From NCBI GenBank assembly GCA_946811695.1, contig OX328124.1, positions 27,485,448 to 27,549,447 on the forward strand: a stretch of DNA of 64,000 nt, in the 5' to 3' direction. The position numbers were made by a program, and so were the translations under genes. This DNA comes from Gonocerus acuteangulatus. Its lineage: Eukaryota > Arthropoda > Insecta > Hemiptera > Coreidae. This document shows, piece by piece, positions 23,088 to 32,567 of the stretch (the first letter of the stretch is position 1; each line of letters starts with the position of its first letter). A model generated the notes under the pieces. It was given only the letters and a program-made list of their open reading frames with translations. It was not told the origin of the DNA and searched no databases.

Positions 23088-23105
23088 ATATTCGGCCAAA
23101 TATTA
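23088..23105 (+). promoter_or_regulatory. TTGGCCAA-class element after exon 4.17
   Basis: TTCGGCCAAATATT, about 84 nt after the exon; diverged member of a motif shared downstream of exons 4.17-4.21 and 4.23. Confidence 0.4.
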
Positions 23106-23147
23106 GTTTTGTTTAAAAGAGACTGCTAAACTTTTGTATTCCTTCAG

Positions 23148-23318
23148 TTGTAAGTCAAGATTACAAAGCAAGAGTGATGGATGAGGACATTCTCCGCGGA
23201 AATGCTGCCATTTTGAAATGCCAAATTCCCAGTTTTGTCTCAGATTTTGTGGAAGTCATTGGATGGGAAAGAGAAGACGGCGAATCGTTCACTGTTTCTG
23301 GTTCAGAAAATAGGGCTG
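23148..23318 (+). CDS. Dscam1: Dscam1 alternative exon 4.18
   Basis: 171 nt after CCTTCAG, three codons longer than the norm. Encodes VVSQDYKARVMDEDILRGNA, AILKCQIPSFVSDFVEVIGW, EREDGESFTVSGSENRA. Donor GTAATT. Confidence 0.95.
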
Positions 23319-23358
23319 GTAATTTCATTGATCTGCAACAATCATTCATTCCTAATAC

Positions 23359-23371
23359 ATTTGGCCACATA
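23359..23371 (+). promoter_or_regulatory. TTGGCCAA-class element after exon 4.18
   Basis: ATTTGGCCACATA, about 42 nt after the exon. Confidence 0.4.
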
Positions 23372-23473
23372 CATGTTATTTCGTTTCATTATTCGAACAT
23401 GTTAATCCCATGAAATGTTATATCCTAATAACAAATTTGGTACTTCTATCCACATCTGACAATTTTTCTTCAG

Positions 23474-23644
23474 TGGTTCACCAGCTTTACAAAACCAGAG
23501 TGACAGACGAAGATGTCCTTCAAGGGAATGCAGCCATTTTAAAATGCCAAATCCCTAGTTTTGTTGCTGACTTTGTCGAAGTTATTGGCTGGGAAAGTGA
23601 TAGTGGTGAAACTTACACAATTTCGACTTCAAGAACCCAGTATG
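23474..23644 (+). CDS. Dscam1: Dscam1 alternative exon 4.19
   Basis: 171 nt after TCTTCAG. Encodes VVHQLYKTRVTDEDVLQGNA, AILKCQIPSFVADFVEVIGW, ESDSGETYTISTSRTQY. Donor GTTTGT is unusual for the array. Confidence 0.95.
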
Positions 23645-23688
23645 GTTTGTACATCTGACATTCTCGAATTAGCTCGAGGTGTGACTGC

Positions 23689-23704
23689 TTTGGCCAAATA
23701 ATCC
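23689..23704 (+). promoter_or_regulatory. TTGGCCAA-class element after exon 4.19
   Basis: TTTGGCCAAATAATCC, 45 nt after the exon. Eleven bases (TTGGCCAAATA) are the exact reverse complement of 24984-24994. Confidence 0.5.
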
Positions 23705-23755
23705 TGTCAGTAATTCCCAGTATTTAATGTTTGTCTATTAGAATATTCTTTATAG

Positions 23756-23926
23756 TTGTCAACCAAGAGTACATGGCGAGAGTAATCGATGAACACATTC
23801 TGCGTGGGAACGCTGCCACTTTGAAATGTTTAATTCCCAGTTTCGTTGCTGATTTCGTTGAAGTAATTTCTTGGGAAACTGATGCAGAAGAGTCATATAC
23901 TTATTCTGATGCTAACAAACATATAG
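23756..23926 (+). CDS. Dscam1: Dscam1 alternative exon 4.20
   Basis: 171 nt after TTTATAG. Encodes VVNQEYMARVIDEHILRGNA, ATLKCLIPSFVADFVEVISW, ETDAEESYTYSDANKHI. Donor GTAATT. Confidence 0.95.
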
Positions 23927-23966
23927 GTAATTTTTGTTGTTGTTTTTGGATTCATTCCACCTGCAG

Positions 23967-23983
23967 TTTTGGCCAAATAATCC
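23967..23983 (+). promoter_or_regulatory. TTGGCCAA-class element after exon 4.20
   Basis: TTTTGGCCAAATAATCC, 41 nt after the exon; identical over 16 nt to the element after exon 4.19. Confidence 0.5.
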
Positions 23984-24041
23984 CCCTACCCCCGAATCAT
24001 CAATTAAATGAGATACTCAATTAAAATTGGTATTTTAATAG

Positions 24042-24212
24042 TTGTCAGCCAACCCTATGATGCAAGAGTAATTGATGAGTACATTCTAAGCGGGAATTCG
24101 GCTGTTTTGAAGTGCCTCGTTCCAAGTTTTGTTGGTGATTTCATTGAAGTAATCTCCTGGGAATTAAGCGATGGACAGACCTTTACTGCTTCTGGATCTG
24201 AAGAAAATTTTG
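24042..24212 (+). CDS. Dscam1: Dscam1 alternative exon 4.21
   Basis: 171 nt after TTTAATAG. Encodes VVSQPYDARVIDEYILSGNS, AVLKCLVPSFVGDFIEVISW, ELSDGQTFTASGSEENF. Donor GTAAAT. A diverged motif TTGGTCAAT follows at about 24283. Confidence 0.95.
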
Positions 24213-24381
24213 GTAAATTCTGAATAACAGTGGATTGTCATTTATTATTTCTCATAATTTATTTTTCTTTGCCTTTGAATACTTGGTCAATCATTTTTCC
24301 AATGGCTCCCTCAATATTTTGGAACGATAAAAGGTGACTATTCGCCAAATCTTACTGGGTACTGCTTTCACGTTGTTCCAG

Positions 24382-24543
24382 TGGTCAATCAAGACTACGA
24401 AGCTCAAGTTTATGATGCTTTCGTCATTAAAGGGAATTCTGCTGTCTTCAAGTGTAATATACCGTCCTATGTTTCTGATCACTTGGAAATAGTCTCATGG
24501 GAAGATACTGCAGGTGGAACGTTTGCCATAGACAATGATTACG
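24382..24543 (+). CDS. Dscam1: Dscam1 alternative exon 4.22
   Basis: 162 nt after TTCCAG. Encodes VVNQDYEAQVYDAFVIKGNS, AVFKCNIPSYVSDHLEIVSW, EDTAGGTFAIDNDY. The core PSFVADF has become PSYVSDH, the largest departure from consensus in the array, though Cys and Trp remain. Donor GTAAAT. Confidence 0.93.
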
Positions 24544-24720
24544 GTAAATTGTTCTTACATATACAAATGTGGATTCTTTGAAGAATCTTTTAAATCTGAT
24601 TGATTATCTCCAAATCTCTGAAAATGCCCATTCCCATGATCATCAAATTTAATTCTTTTGTCATCCGAATTAAATGAATGTCCATTTAAGAAGATTTTAA
24701 GTTTGATGGTTTGTTCTCAG

Positions 24721-24885
24721 TTGTTACTCAGGTTTATGCCGTTAATGTTATGGATGAGCATGTGTTGAGGGGAAACTCGGCTGTCTTCAAATGTCACATT
24801 CCAAGCTTTGTTGCTGACTTCGTCTATGTTTCCTCTTGGCTGCAAGAGGATAAAACCGAAATTTATCCCGAACCTACAGAATATG
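24721..24885 (+). CDS. Dscam1: Dscam1 alternative exon 4.23 (last)
   Basis: 165 nt after TTCTCAG. Encodes VVTQVYAVNVMDEHVLRGNS, AVFKCHIPSFVADFVYVSSW, LQEDKTEIYPEPTEY. Closest to exon 5. Donor GTAGGA. Confidence 0.95.
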
Positions 24886-24983
24886 GTAGGAATATAAAAT
24901 TTCGCGATCACGTTCCTTCTCAAGTATTTTTCAAATCTGCAAATAATTAAATACGGTCTTGTTAAATTTGTTAAAAGAACTAG

Positions 24984-24995
24984 TATTTGGCCAAT
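24984..24995 (+). promoter_or_regulatory. TTGGCCAA-class element after exon 4.23
   Basis: TATTTGGCCAAT. It is a homologue of the elements after 4.17-4.21 and, because the core is palindromic, also their complement. It could be a second docking site. Confidence 0.4.
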
Positions 24996-24996
24996 G

Positions 24997-25054
24997 CTGT
25001 AATCCTCTCCTTCCTTCTTCTATTCCTTCCCAGTACTTCCATCCTTCCTCCTTC
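24997..25054 (+). promoter_or_regulatory. Long pyrimidine (CU-rich) tract
   Basis: About 58 nt that are almost only C and T (CTCTCCTTCCTTCTTCTATT and onward), with an internal TTCCCAG. It lies directly 5' of the putative docking element and far from exon 5, so it is not that exon's own tract. Confidence 0.5.
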
Positions 25055-25073
25055 TGTGTGAGTGAGGTGATAG
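25055..25073 (+). promoter_or_regulatory. Putative docking element for the exon 4 cluster
   Basis: TGTGTGAGTGAGGTGATAG lies 170 nt after the last exon 4. Its reverse complement recurs about 25-40 nt downstream of exons 4.2-4.6 and 4.8-4.10, with a perfect 16-nt match at exon 4.4. Position and pattern fit the docking/selector logic described for Dscam1 in insects, where the exon 4 docking site lies at the 3' side of the cluster (family knowledge, from memory). Function here is inferred from pairing only. Confidence 0.7.
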
Positions 25074-27392
25074 CTATAAGATATAGTAACACAAGTTCAT
25101 TATATTTGCACCAACGTATATTTTAAAACATTATAAATCTCAAAAATAGTTTAATTAATAATTTGTACAACAATGAACTTGTGTTACAAAATTTAACAAT
25201 AAAAGGTACACATTTCTGCAAAGAACAACTAATTATTAATTCAAAGCTTGAAACAAATAGTTTTTCTTTGCATCTTTCACAGTATTAATTCGATTTTACT
25301 TGTGAAATGAGTTTGAAGTTTTAACTTATTATCGCAACATCATTGATTCAAGTATTTTATAAAATTTCTTACAATTCTTTATTGTTTAATAGTCACAAAA
25401 CAAATTATATTAAATATTTATGCTTTTTTCTGAAGACCTATCCATCAATGGATTGATAAGCCATTAATTTGGGCAGCCCCACTTTAATTTATTTTAATAA
25501 AGTGTTCATTCTTTGTCATTTAAGAGAAAAAAAAATTAAAAAAAAAGTTTAAAGATACTGTGAAAGAATTTTATAAATAGTAATATCATATATTCTTATT
25601 ATTATAGTTCATTTGAATTGGCTCTTTTCTAGAATGAATTCAGCTCATTAGTCATTTTAAATTTTTGAAATTTAAATAATTTCTATTTTTAATTTATGTC
25701 ATACTTAATGAATATTTCATAGAATTAAAACAATTTTCAAAGCTATTTTTCTAAAATATAGTAATTATGTTCTGGTTTTCTCCAGTTTGCAGTAGCATCA
25801 ATGTGGAAGGAGCCAATTCATGAGCTTTTTGATGTAAGGTGTTCATGAATAATCTACTTTTTAAACTATTATTTTTTACCCTTCGATATCTGAGTAATTA
25901 ATAAATAATTAAAGTGAAGCGTGTTGTTGAATTTTGGATTTAATAAAAAAAGCAAAAAATATTTTCATAGTCTGTACTTAAAATATGGCCAAAGATAGAA
26001 GTTATTCATGAATACCTTAAAATACAATTCTAGTATAAAAAGAAGTAATGAGATTGAACATAAGGAGCTAGTTTTCCCCCTTTCAATAAGCGCTTTCAGA
26101 AATATTATTTGGAACAGTATAAAATTCAAATTGCAATTTCTTTGCTCAGTGAAAAAATATTGGGGTTAATTTTAAATTTGTAGTTAATTCTCTAGTCTAT
26201 TTCATTTCATATGCAAGTTTTGTTTTAATAAAAAAAAAGTAATAAATAAATTTTATATATCCTAATACTCATCCCAGTACGTAAATTGGAATCTAAAGTT
26301 TCTTACTTTTGGGCCATGAATATTTTATTAGGAATATTTCATAAGCACTTTTCCTTCGTGTAATTGTTTTGCTAATACTTTAGTAAAATTCAGTCTCATT
26401 ACTCTCTTAATAAATTTAGTTTCTGGTACACAATATCTCTGCAAAGTCGGTCTATGAAAGAGGAAATTGGAAAATCATTGAAAATTACTAATACAATTCA
26501 AATTTATATCATTTTTCATTATTATCGGATTTCTATAATTGTATTTCTAGTAAATATATGCTAAGTGGAAGAAAAAATTATAATGATGGCAGAAGGTTGT
26601 GTAGCCTGAGAAAGTTACATCTTACATTATTAAACTCGTTTAATGTATCTTCCCAAACTTTAGTTCAAATATAAGCATTTATTTGTTCTTAAAATGTTTG
26701 TGAAGCCTAGCTTTTGTAAAAGTTTATCTCAATAGTTTCAGTTTTTTTCCAGATAACGTACTTTTTTAAAAGGTCTTTTAAAAAAAATTGAAAAGATTTG
26801 TTTTCAATAATAATAATGATTTTATAATTATTTCACTTGCCTACTCGCCCGCCCATTTAGCTTAAAACTGGTTAATTTTTTGAGATGATTTTCCATATTT
26901 CCTCTTTTATATTCCTGGTTGATAAAGTGAGTTAAGCCACTAACAAGTTTTGAATAAAATAAATTAACAAAAAAATAAGAAAGATAATATTATTCAGCTA
27001 TCATAAAAAGCTTAACTTCCTTTTCCACCCAAAGATGAACAGGTATTGCAACAATAATATATTTGGTTGCCATTGCCATAAGATAACACATTATTTAGTT
27101 ATTAATGTTTTCACAACTTGGGCAATAAAACACATAGAAAAGACCATTATAGAAGAAATGTGTACATTATCAAAGCATACTAAGTAAAGTTTTGACAAAG
27201 AAAAATATAGAAAAATTACAATAGCAGCCAAATTTAATAAACATGTCAATGGATAATTAAAATAATTTGAAGCTGAGTGATAATATTCTCATACAACTAA
27301 TGTTACTCATTCGTGGATTATGTTACCTATGTAATCCAAGTTATATTGATCATATTTTCATTATTTGAGAAAGTATAGTCACCATTGAGATA
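25074..27392. other. Intron 4, main part
   Basis: 2.3 kb of AT-rich sequence. No exon 4 relic, RNA gene or element ends recognised. Confidence 0.55.
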
Positions 27393-27635
27393 TAGAAGGT
27401 GTTGATCATCGGGGTTCGATCATGTGATTGAATAAAAACTACATTTTATAGCTAAAATTAGTTTTATTTTTGCCAACATCAGGGCTATGGAGAACAGGGA
27501 GAACTGTCCCATTTCGTGGGAGCTACATTTCTTGGCAGAAATGTAGCTCCCACGAAATGGGAAAATATTGGCAAAAATAAAACTCATTTTAGCTATAAAT
27601 CACATGACCGAATCCCGATGATCAACACCTTCTAC
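27393..27635. mobile_element. Fold-back element with perfect central hairpin
   Basis: Outer arms (TAGAAGGTGTTGATCATCGG at left; its inverse at right) and inner arms with TTTATTTTTGCCAA surround 27508-27561. That core is a 25-bp perfect stem (GGGAGCTACATTTCT and complement) with a 4-nt loop TGGC. Confidence 0.8.
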
Positions 27636-27902
27636 ATTTTGATTAGAAATGAATTAACAAATAAATTTCTCAGTAGCATTGTACTCTCTAATTTCATAAC
27701 AATATTAGATGTTGTTATCTGTATTAATTTTACTTCTAAATTAAGAAATATGGTGACATATTGCTTTGGCTATATATCTTAAAACTATAGATAATAAAAA
27801 TATGAGAATATTATTCAAACTTCAAATTATGTTAATTTAATTTAGATATTTTTATATCGTTCCATTTCATTGTGTTCTAACAAAGTTTTTTACGCATTGT
27901 AG

Positions 27903-28052
27903 ATGGTAAATACCTTGTTCTGCCCTCTGGTGAGCTCCATATTAAAGATGTAGGTCCAGAAGACGGACAGAAATCATATCAATGCCGTACAAAGCATAGA
28001 CTCACCGGAGAGACAAGGCTTAGTGCAACCAAAGGACGATTGGTCATCACCG
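27903..28052 (+). CDS. Dscam1: Dscam1 exon 5, constant: second half of Ig2
   Basis: 150 nt after GCATTGTAG. With the G from exon 4 it encodes DGKYLVLPSGELHIKDVGPE, DGQKSYQCRTKHRLTGETRL, SATKGRLVIT. The F-strand motif SYQC supplies the second Ig2 cysteine, which pairs with the 'KC' cysteine of the chosen exon 4. The donor is a strong GTAAGT, unlike those of many variable exons. The final G (phase 1) becomes the first base of the Glu or Asp codon that opens every exon 6. Only one copy exists. Confidence 0.98.
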
Positions 28053-29771
28053 GTAAGTTCATGATGAAGTATTTATTCCATGCTCCAATTTCTGTGGACA
28101 GTTTCTCAAAATACTTATAAAGTTTAACTCTTCTTAAAAATAATAAATCTTCATTTAAAGCATTGTCAGACATTACTAACGATCTAAATTACTTAATACA
28201 TTGGTTATTGGATTTACTATAAACTTCTCCATATAAGTTCTATCTCTGTGATAATTGAATTAAAATAGATATCAATGAATTTAATAATTATCAAGTCTTA
28301 ATTAAGATTGTTTATTGCCATTAATTTCATAGAAATTGTCCACGGAAGTTATATCATGTCATGTAGTATTATGAATGCACGAAATGATTTTGCATTCATC
28401 GAATGCTATTTATTAATTATCTAGATGCTATTTAAATTTACTATCAATACTTCAGAATTATAAAAATTTGAGCCATTGGTTTGTGTAATATCTTCTTTCA
28501 TATCAATCACCATTAATGTATTTAAAACTGGTAAAGGTTAGTGTATTTACATGACTGTACTTGCAAAATTTCATTAGATATAAAGTATTGGAACAATACA
28601 CTGCCTTCACGTTACAATTAGTGCATAAACAATTAATGCCTCTCTTCACTAAATTTGTTATAAAAAGGATAACAATTTTCGACAAACAGTCGGATTAGAG
28701 AATTCAGTTAGAAGCGGTCGCTTATGTATTGGAAATACCTTATTATTTGAGGATATAATAATATGTACTAAATTTAATATTGCATATTTAAAACGGTACG
28801 TATTATTAAAATTACTTTTACTTGCACTCCACTTGTGATGAATGTGAAGGCGGTCCAGCCGCAGGTGCCTATGTAGATACATTTATTTTATTAGTAGAAA
28901 CACAAGTTCCTGCATCTAAAACAAAACATATATGCTTTCTTTGACTTCCATTCAATGAAATACCACGAAACAAATGTTTGGCTAGCTAGGAAGAGAAGGT
29001 TTTCTATGACCCTCAAGCCGGTCTAGCTCAGACGAGTTATGAGATCCGTCACTCATTCCTCTTGGAGACCACTGGATTAGAGAGAGCGACAGATCAGAGA
29101 ACGTCGGATAACGGAGAGACTACTGTACTTTGTGGTTCATATATCATGTTTTAGCTAGAAAATATTATTAGTCACCTCATAAACAATGTAGTAACTGTTT
29201 GTACAAAATAATTTCCTTTTGTATATTTTTATGATATTTCCTAACTCCTACTTTGTAATTGTGGGATTAAAAAATATATTTCTGAAAGATGTATTTTTAA
29301 CCAAGAAATTATTTTTTCATTTCTGAAGTCACTTAGACAATATAAGATTATTTAAAGAAATTTTTGTTTTTTTGAATTTGAAGGTGCCTTTCAATTTTTT
29401 TACCAAATTATTTTGAACTAAAGTCATGAATATACACTCACATTTACGTATACTTTTAAACATTACTAATGGCAGTTCCAATGTTCTATCTTAATTTCTG
29501 CAAGTACATTTCTACAACTTGATTTTTTTTTTTTTTTTTTTTTTTTTTTAGATAAATTTTGGAATTTAGTTTATAATACTTTTAATTGATACATCTCACA
29601 TCCACATGATGCAAGTATACACATAAATATAGAAATAAATAAAGAAAAACATAATTAATACACTAAAAGTTGATTATTTAAAATTACGATTAGTTAAGTT
29701 ACATTGTAAAAGAAATTAAGATAGTAGACTTGATATATATTATTATAAAATTCTGAAGTATTGATAACAAG
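28053..29771. other. Intron 5, first part
   Basis: AT-rich. A more GC-rich patch at about 28980-29130 has no recognised identity. Poly(T) at 29521-29549. Confidence 0.5.
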
Positions 29772-29798
29772 CCTGAATGTTGGGATAGGGTACCCCTG
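29772..29798 (-). promoter_or_regulatory. Putative exon 6 docking element (antisense exon 6 end)
   Basis: Read on the minus strand these 27 nt code for QGYPIPTFR, a perfect match to the conserved 3' end of exon 6. In the sense transcript the element is therefore complementary to exon 6 ends, and to exon-end-like sequences upstream of exons 6.4, 6.14 and 6.15. It lies in intron 5, where the Drosophila exon 6 docking site is known to be (Graveley 2005). It may be a docking site, or merely an inverted exon 6 fragment; the similarity does not clearly extend beyond this stretch. Confidence 0.6.
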
Positions 29799-30876
29799 CG
29801 GCCGGATGAACGATAAGTCAGTTTTAAACAATATTTTTTTTTAATAATGCTTTCCCAAATTTTAATTTTAAAAAAGTCACTTCTAAGGTAAGTACAGCTT
29901 TCATATTCAGAAAGTTAGAAATATTGAAGTTCCTTCTTAAAATTTCAGAGAAGCTGGTATTTTACTTTCTACATTACCTTAGGTTAATTTTTTATTTTAT
30001 ACACTGTCGTAATAAATGGGGGATTTGTTTGGACTATATTTAAACTATTATTTAAGAAAATAATTGAAGAATTCTTTCAAATGTCCACTATAAATATATT
30101 TATAAATTCGTCAATTAGAAAGCTGGAAATCTCAGTGAGAGCACACAAGGATTTGGCTTTCAGTTGTGCAGACTTTACTGGCGGAATGAACAAATCCTGC
30201 TGTGCTCTGACATGGGAATACTTTCAGCCTTCTTCAACAAAAGGAAACGGAATATTCTACTCGTTTCATTTCATTGTGTTTATTAATGTATCATTAATAC
30301 ACATATAATAAGGAAAGTTAATAAGGATGAAATTTATATCTAGAAAAATAAACATAAATAACTCAGTTATGATTTAATTTTAATATAATAATGTTTGCTC
30401 AAGACAAATAGTATTTTTTACAATTTTAAACAAAACATATACTAAATTTTAATTCTCATGTTAAGGTTATTTTCAGAATATAAAATAAAATATTATTAAA
30501 TTTTAGATATTTTGAAACGACAAAAGTTTCGAGTTTTTTCTAGAAAATAACAATGTCACGCACTATTTACTTTAGTAGAACGTATTTCACAACCTATATT
30601 GGTTACATATATAGGAAATATGTTCACCCATATATTATGGCAGTTTAATTTCAATCTGTGTCCGGTGCTCCATTTATGTGCTTCTGAAGATGACGTATGT
30701 TTAGGGCTTCAAGCATGTTGAGCCAACATAAATAGTGTGAAACTTCCTGAGGTTGTTTTTAAATTATTGACATTCTCCTATTATTCAACTATTAATTATT
30801 GAGTTTATGGAAGTAATATCTCCATTGAAAGGAAAGAGTTTTTCTTTTACAAAATTGAAAAACAATTCTTTCTCAA
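29799..30876. other. Intron 5, middle part
   Basis: Mostly AT-rich. Positions 30115-30262 are less AT-rich and open on the plus strand (75-codon frame 30081-30308, with SVRAHKDLAFSCAD and CCALTWEYF). I do not recognise it and see no donor site. Confidence 0.45.
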
Positions 30877-30884
30877 GGTAAGCC

Positions 30885-31008
30885 CATTGGTGGCTCTAGA
30901 CAAACATTTCTGGGGGGAGGGCTAATTTAGTATGGGCTTACTGCCGGGCCTGGGGGCTTAGAATCAAATTTTTATAACCAGGCACCTGGAAATCATTAAG
31001 GAAGTACT

Positions 31009-31041
<33 letters not shown>

Positions 31042-31364
31042 GGCGCATCTACATCTTGGCCATTAGCGCCGGGCTATCTATAGGTTGCCACCCTTTTATA
31101 ATGCCAACAGCACGTGGTCGGTCACCCATTCAGGTACTGACCACGTCCGACGTTGCTTAACTTCGGTGATCTACGGGAACCGGTGTATTCAACGTGGCTA
31201 TGGCCGTTGGCCACTTGATAAGTACTTGATAAGCTAAGAACGTACATTAATTAGAACTTATTACTATTAATTTGCCTAAACAATTTATTTTTCTAACTTA
31301 TTCGAAACCGATTGTGAATTTTCATTCTGGGGAGGGAGGCTAAGCCCCCTTTTAGCCGCCACTG
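30885..31364. mobile_element. hAT-like MITE carrying a nested 5S-SINE
   Basis: The ends CATTGGTGGCT and inverted CAGTGGCGGCT are followed by G-rich and C-rich runs. Flanks GGTAAGCC (30877-30884) and GGTAAGCT (31365-31372) form a near-perfect 8-bp target duplication. The SINE at 31013-31219 interrupts it. Confidence 0.72.
31013..31219 (-). repeat. 5S rRNA-derived SINE (SINE3-like)
   Basis: On the minus strand it opens with a 5S rRNA-like head (CCACGTTGAATACACCGGTT, AAGTTAAGCAACGTCGGACG, TGAATGGGTGACC). It continues into a tail GGCGCTAATGGCCAAGATG and ends GATGCGCCGT plus poly(A). An 11-bp target duplication AAGTACTTGAT flanks it (31002-31012, 31220-31230). It is a retroposon, not a 5S gene. 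Confidence 0.9.
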
Positions 31365-31372
31365 GGTAAGCT

Positions 31373-32443
31373 TAGTTCTTTTCAACTACACTTAAAACGT
31401 TGAAGATTATTATTCTTATCTGCTGTCATATTTAAATACAGTTAAGCAATCCGCTAAAAAATTGTATATTCTATGTTGAATAAGGTTCAATAATGCAATG
31501 AAAACTCTAAAAAATATGTAAATGCGGTAAATATTTTCATTCGGAAAATTTAAACATAAAGTGGCATTTGCTGATTGCTCTTATTATTATTCCAGAAAGT
31601 CAATAATGCACGGCCAATACAGACACAAGACTGACTGGCCAGGGGCGGGCAAGGGCTGAATATTCGGTCACCGGCCATCTTTGTCATATCCCGCCTCCTC
31701 AGGCCTGAGAGCTCCCAAGACTATTTTCTAGCATACCTTGGCATTTAGGGGAAGTTTTGAAACCAAACCCACCTCACAAATGTAACTTTTGAATTTCGGT
31801 GGGCAGAAGCCCCGTACTCAGCCCTTGTCCGTTAAAGGGTTAACGGATAATTTAGTTGCTTGCTACTAAAGTAAATATTTTAAGTTAGTTGAATCCCTAT
31901 TTTTATTTTTATATTGCCTAATTTATTAGAAATTTTGGGTTATACAGAAAGTTCCTAGAGATTTTTAAAGCAAGGTCTCATCTAAATTCTTTTAACTTGT
32001 AAATAATTCAAAGGCTATTTTGGTTTATATATCTTTAGCCTTTAATGAAAGTATTAAACGGATTAATGTTATTTTAAAAAAATAGCCTTTATATTAATTA
32101 TAATTTGAAACAATTAAGATAAAATCTTATTCTGAAATCCCTACTAAATTCCCGGGCAATGCTATATATATGAATAATGAATTTGTATGAATTATCAGAA
32201 GCACATACTAGTACATACTGCCTCATTATTCCTGTAACAAATCATGAGGGAATTGTTGAATAAAAATTTTATTTTAGAACTTCGTTAAGTGAACTGTTTA
32301 AGATAATTTCTATCATCTAATCATAACAATTTATAACAACAATTTTGAAACTAAAAAATGCAGGAATGTATAAAGCTAAAATATTTTCTCGAAGGATAAA
32401 TCTAATGCTATCATATAGCATAATAGTCAGGTTTTTATTTAAG
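31373..32443. other. Intron 5, last part
   Basis: A GC-richer patch at about 31610-31850 has no recognised identity. The rest is AT-rich intron with the acceptor TTATTTAAG at its end. Confidence 0.5.
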
Positions 32444-32567
32444 ATGCTGCTGGGAGTACAAGGCCTAAGTTCCCGACTAAGGATAGCCGCCATGACTTTA
32501 GTGGATCTGCAGGCGAAGACCTTGTCTTCTTGTGTCCTGCTCAGGCTAGTCCTCCGCCCCATTTCAG
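32444..32567 (+). CDS. Dscam1: Dscam1 alternative exon 6.1 (Ig3 first half)
   Basis: 124 nt. With the G of exon 5 it encodes DAAGSTRPKFPTKDSRHDFS, GSAGEDLVFLCPAQASPPPH and FR. The Ig3 B-strand cysteine sits in FLCPAQ. It ends in AG, which the first base of exon 7 would complete to Arg (phase 2). Donor GTCTGT. Its closest relative is 6.4, two exons away. Confidence 0.93.

Noticed and set aside
25790..25830. Possible extra exon 4 after CTCCAG at about 25785
   Set aside because: No VVxQ opening or PSFV core follows.
31100..31205. 5S rRNA gene
   Set aside because: The 5S-like part continues into a SINE tail with poly(A) and is flanked by an 11-bp target duplication, so it is a retroposon.
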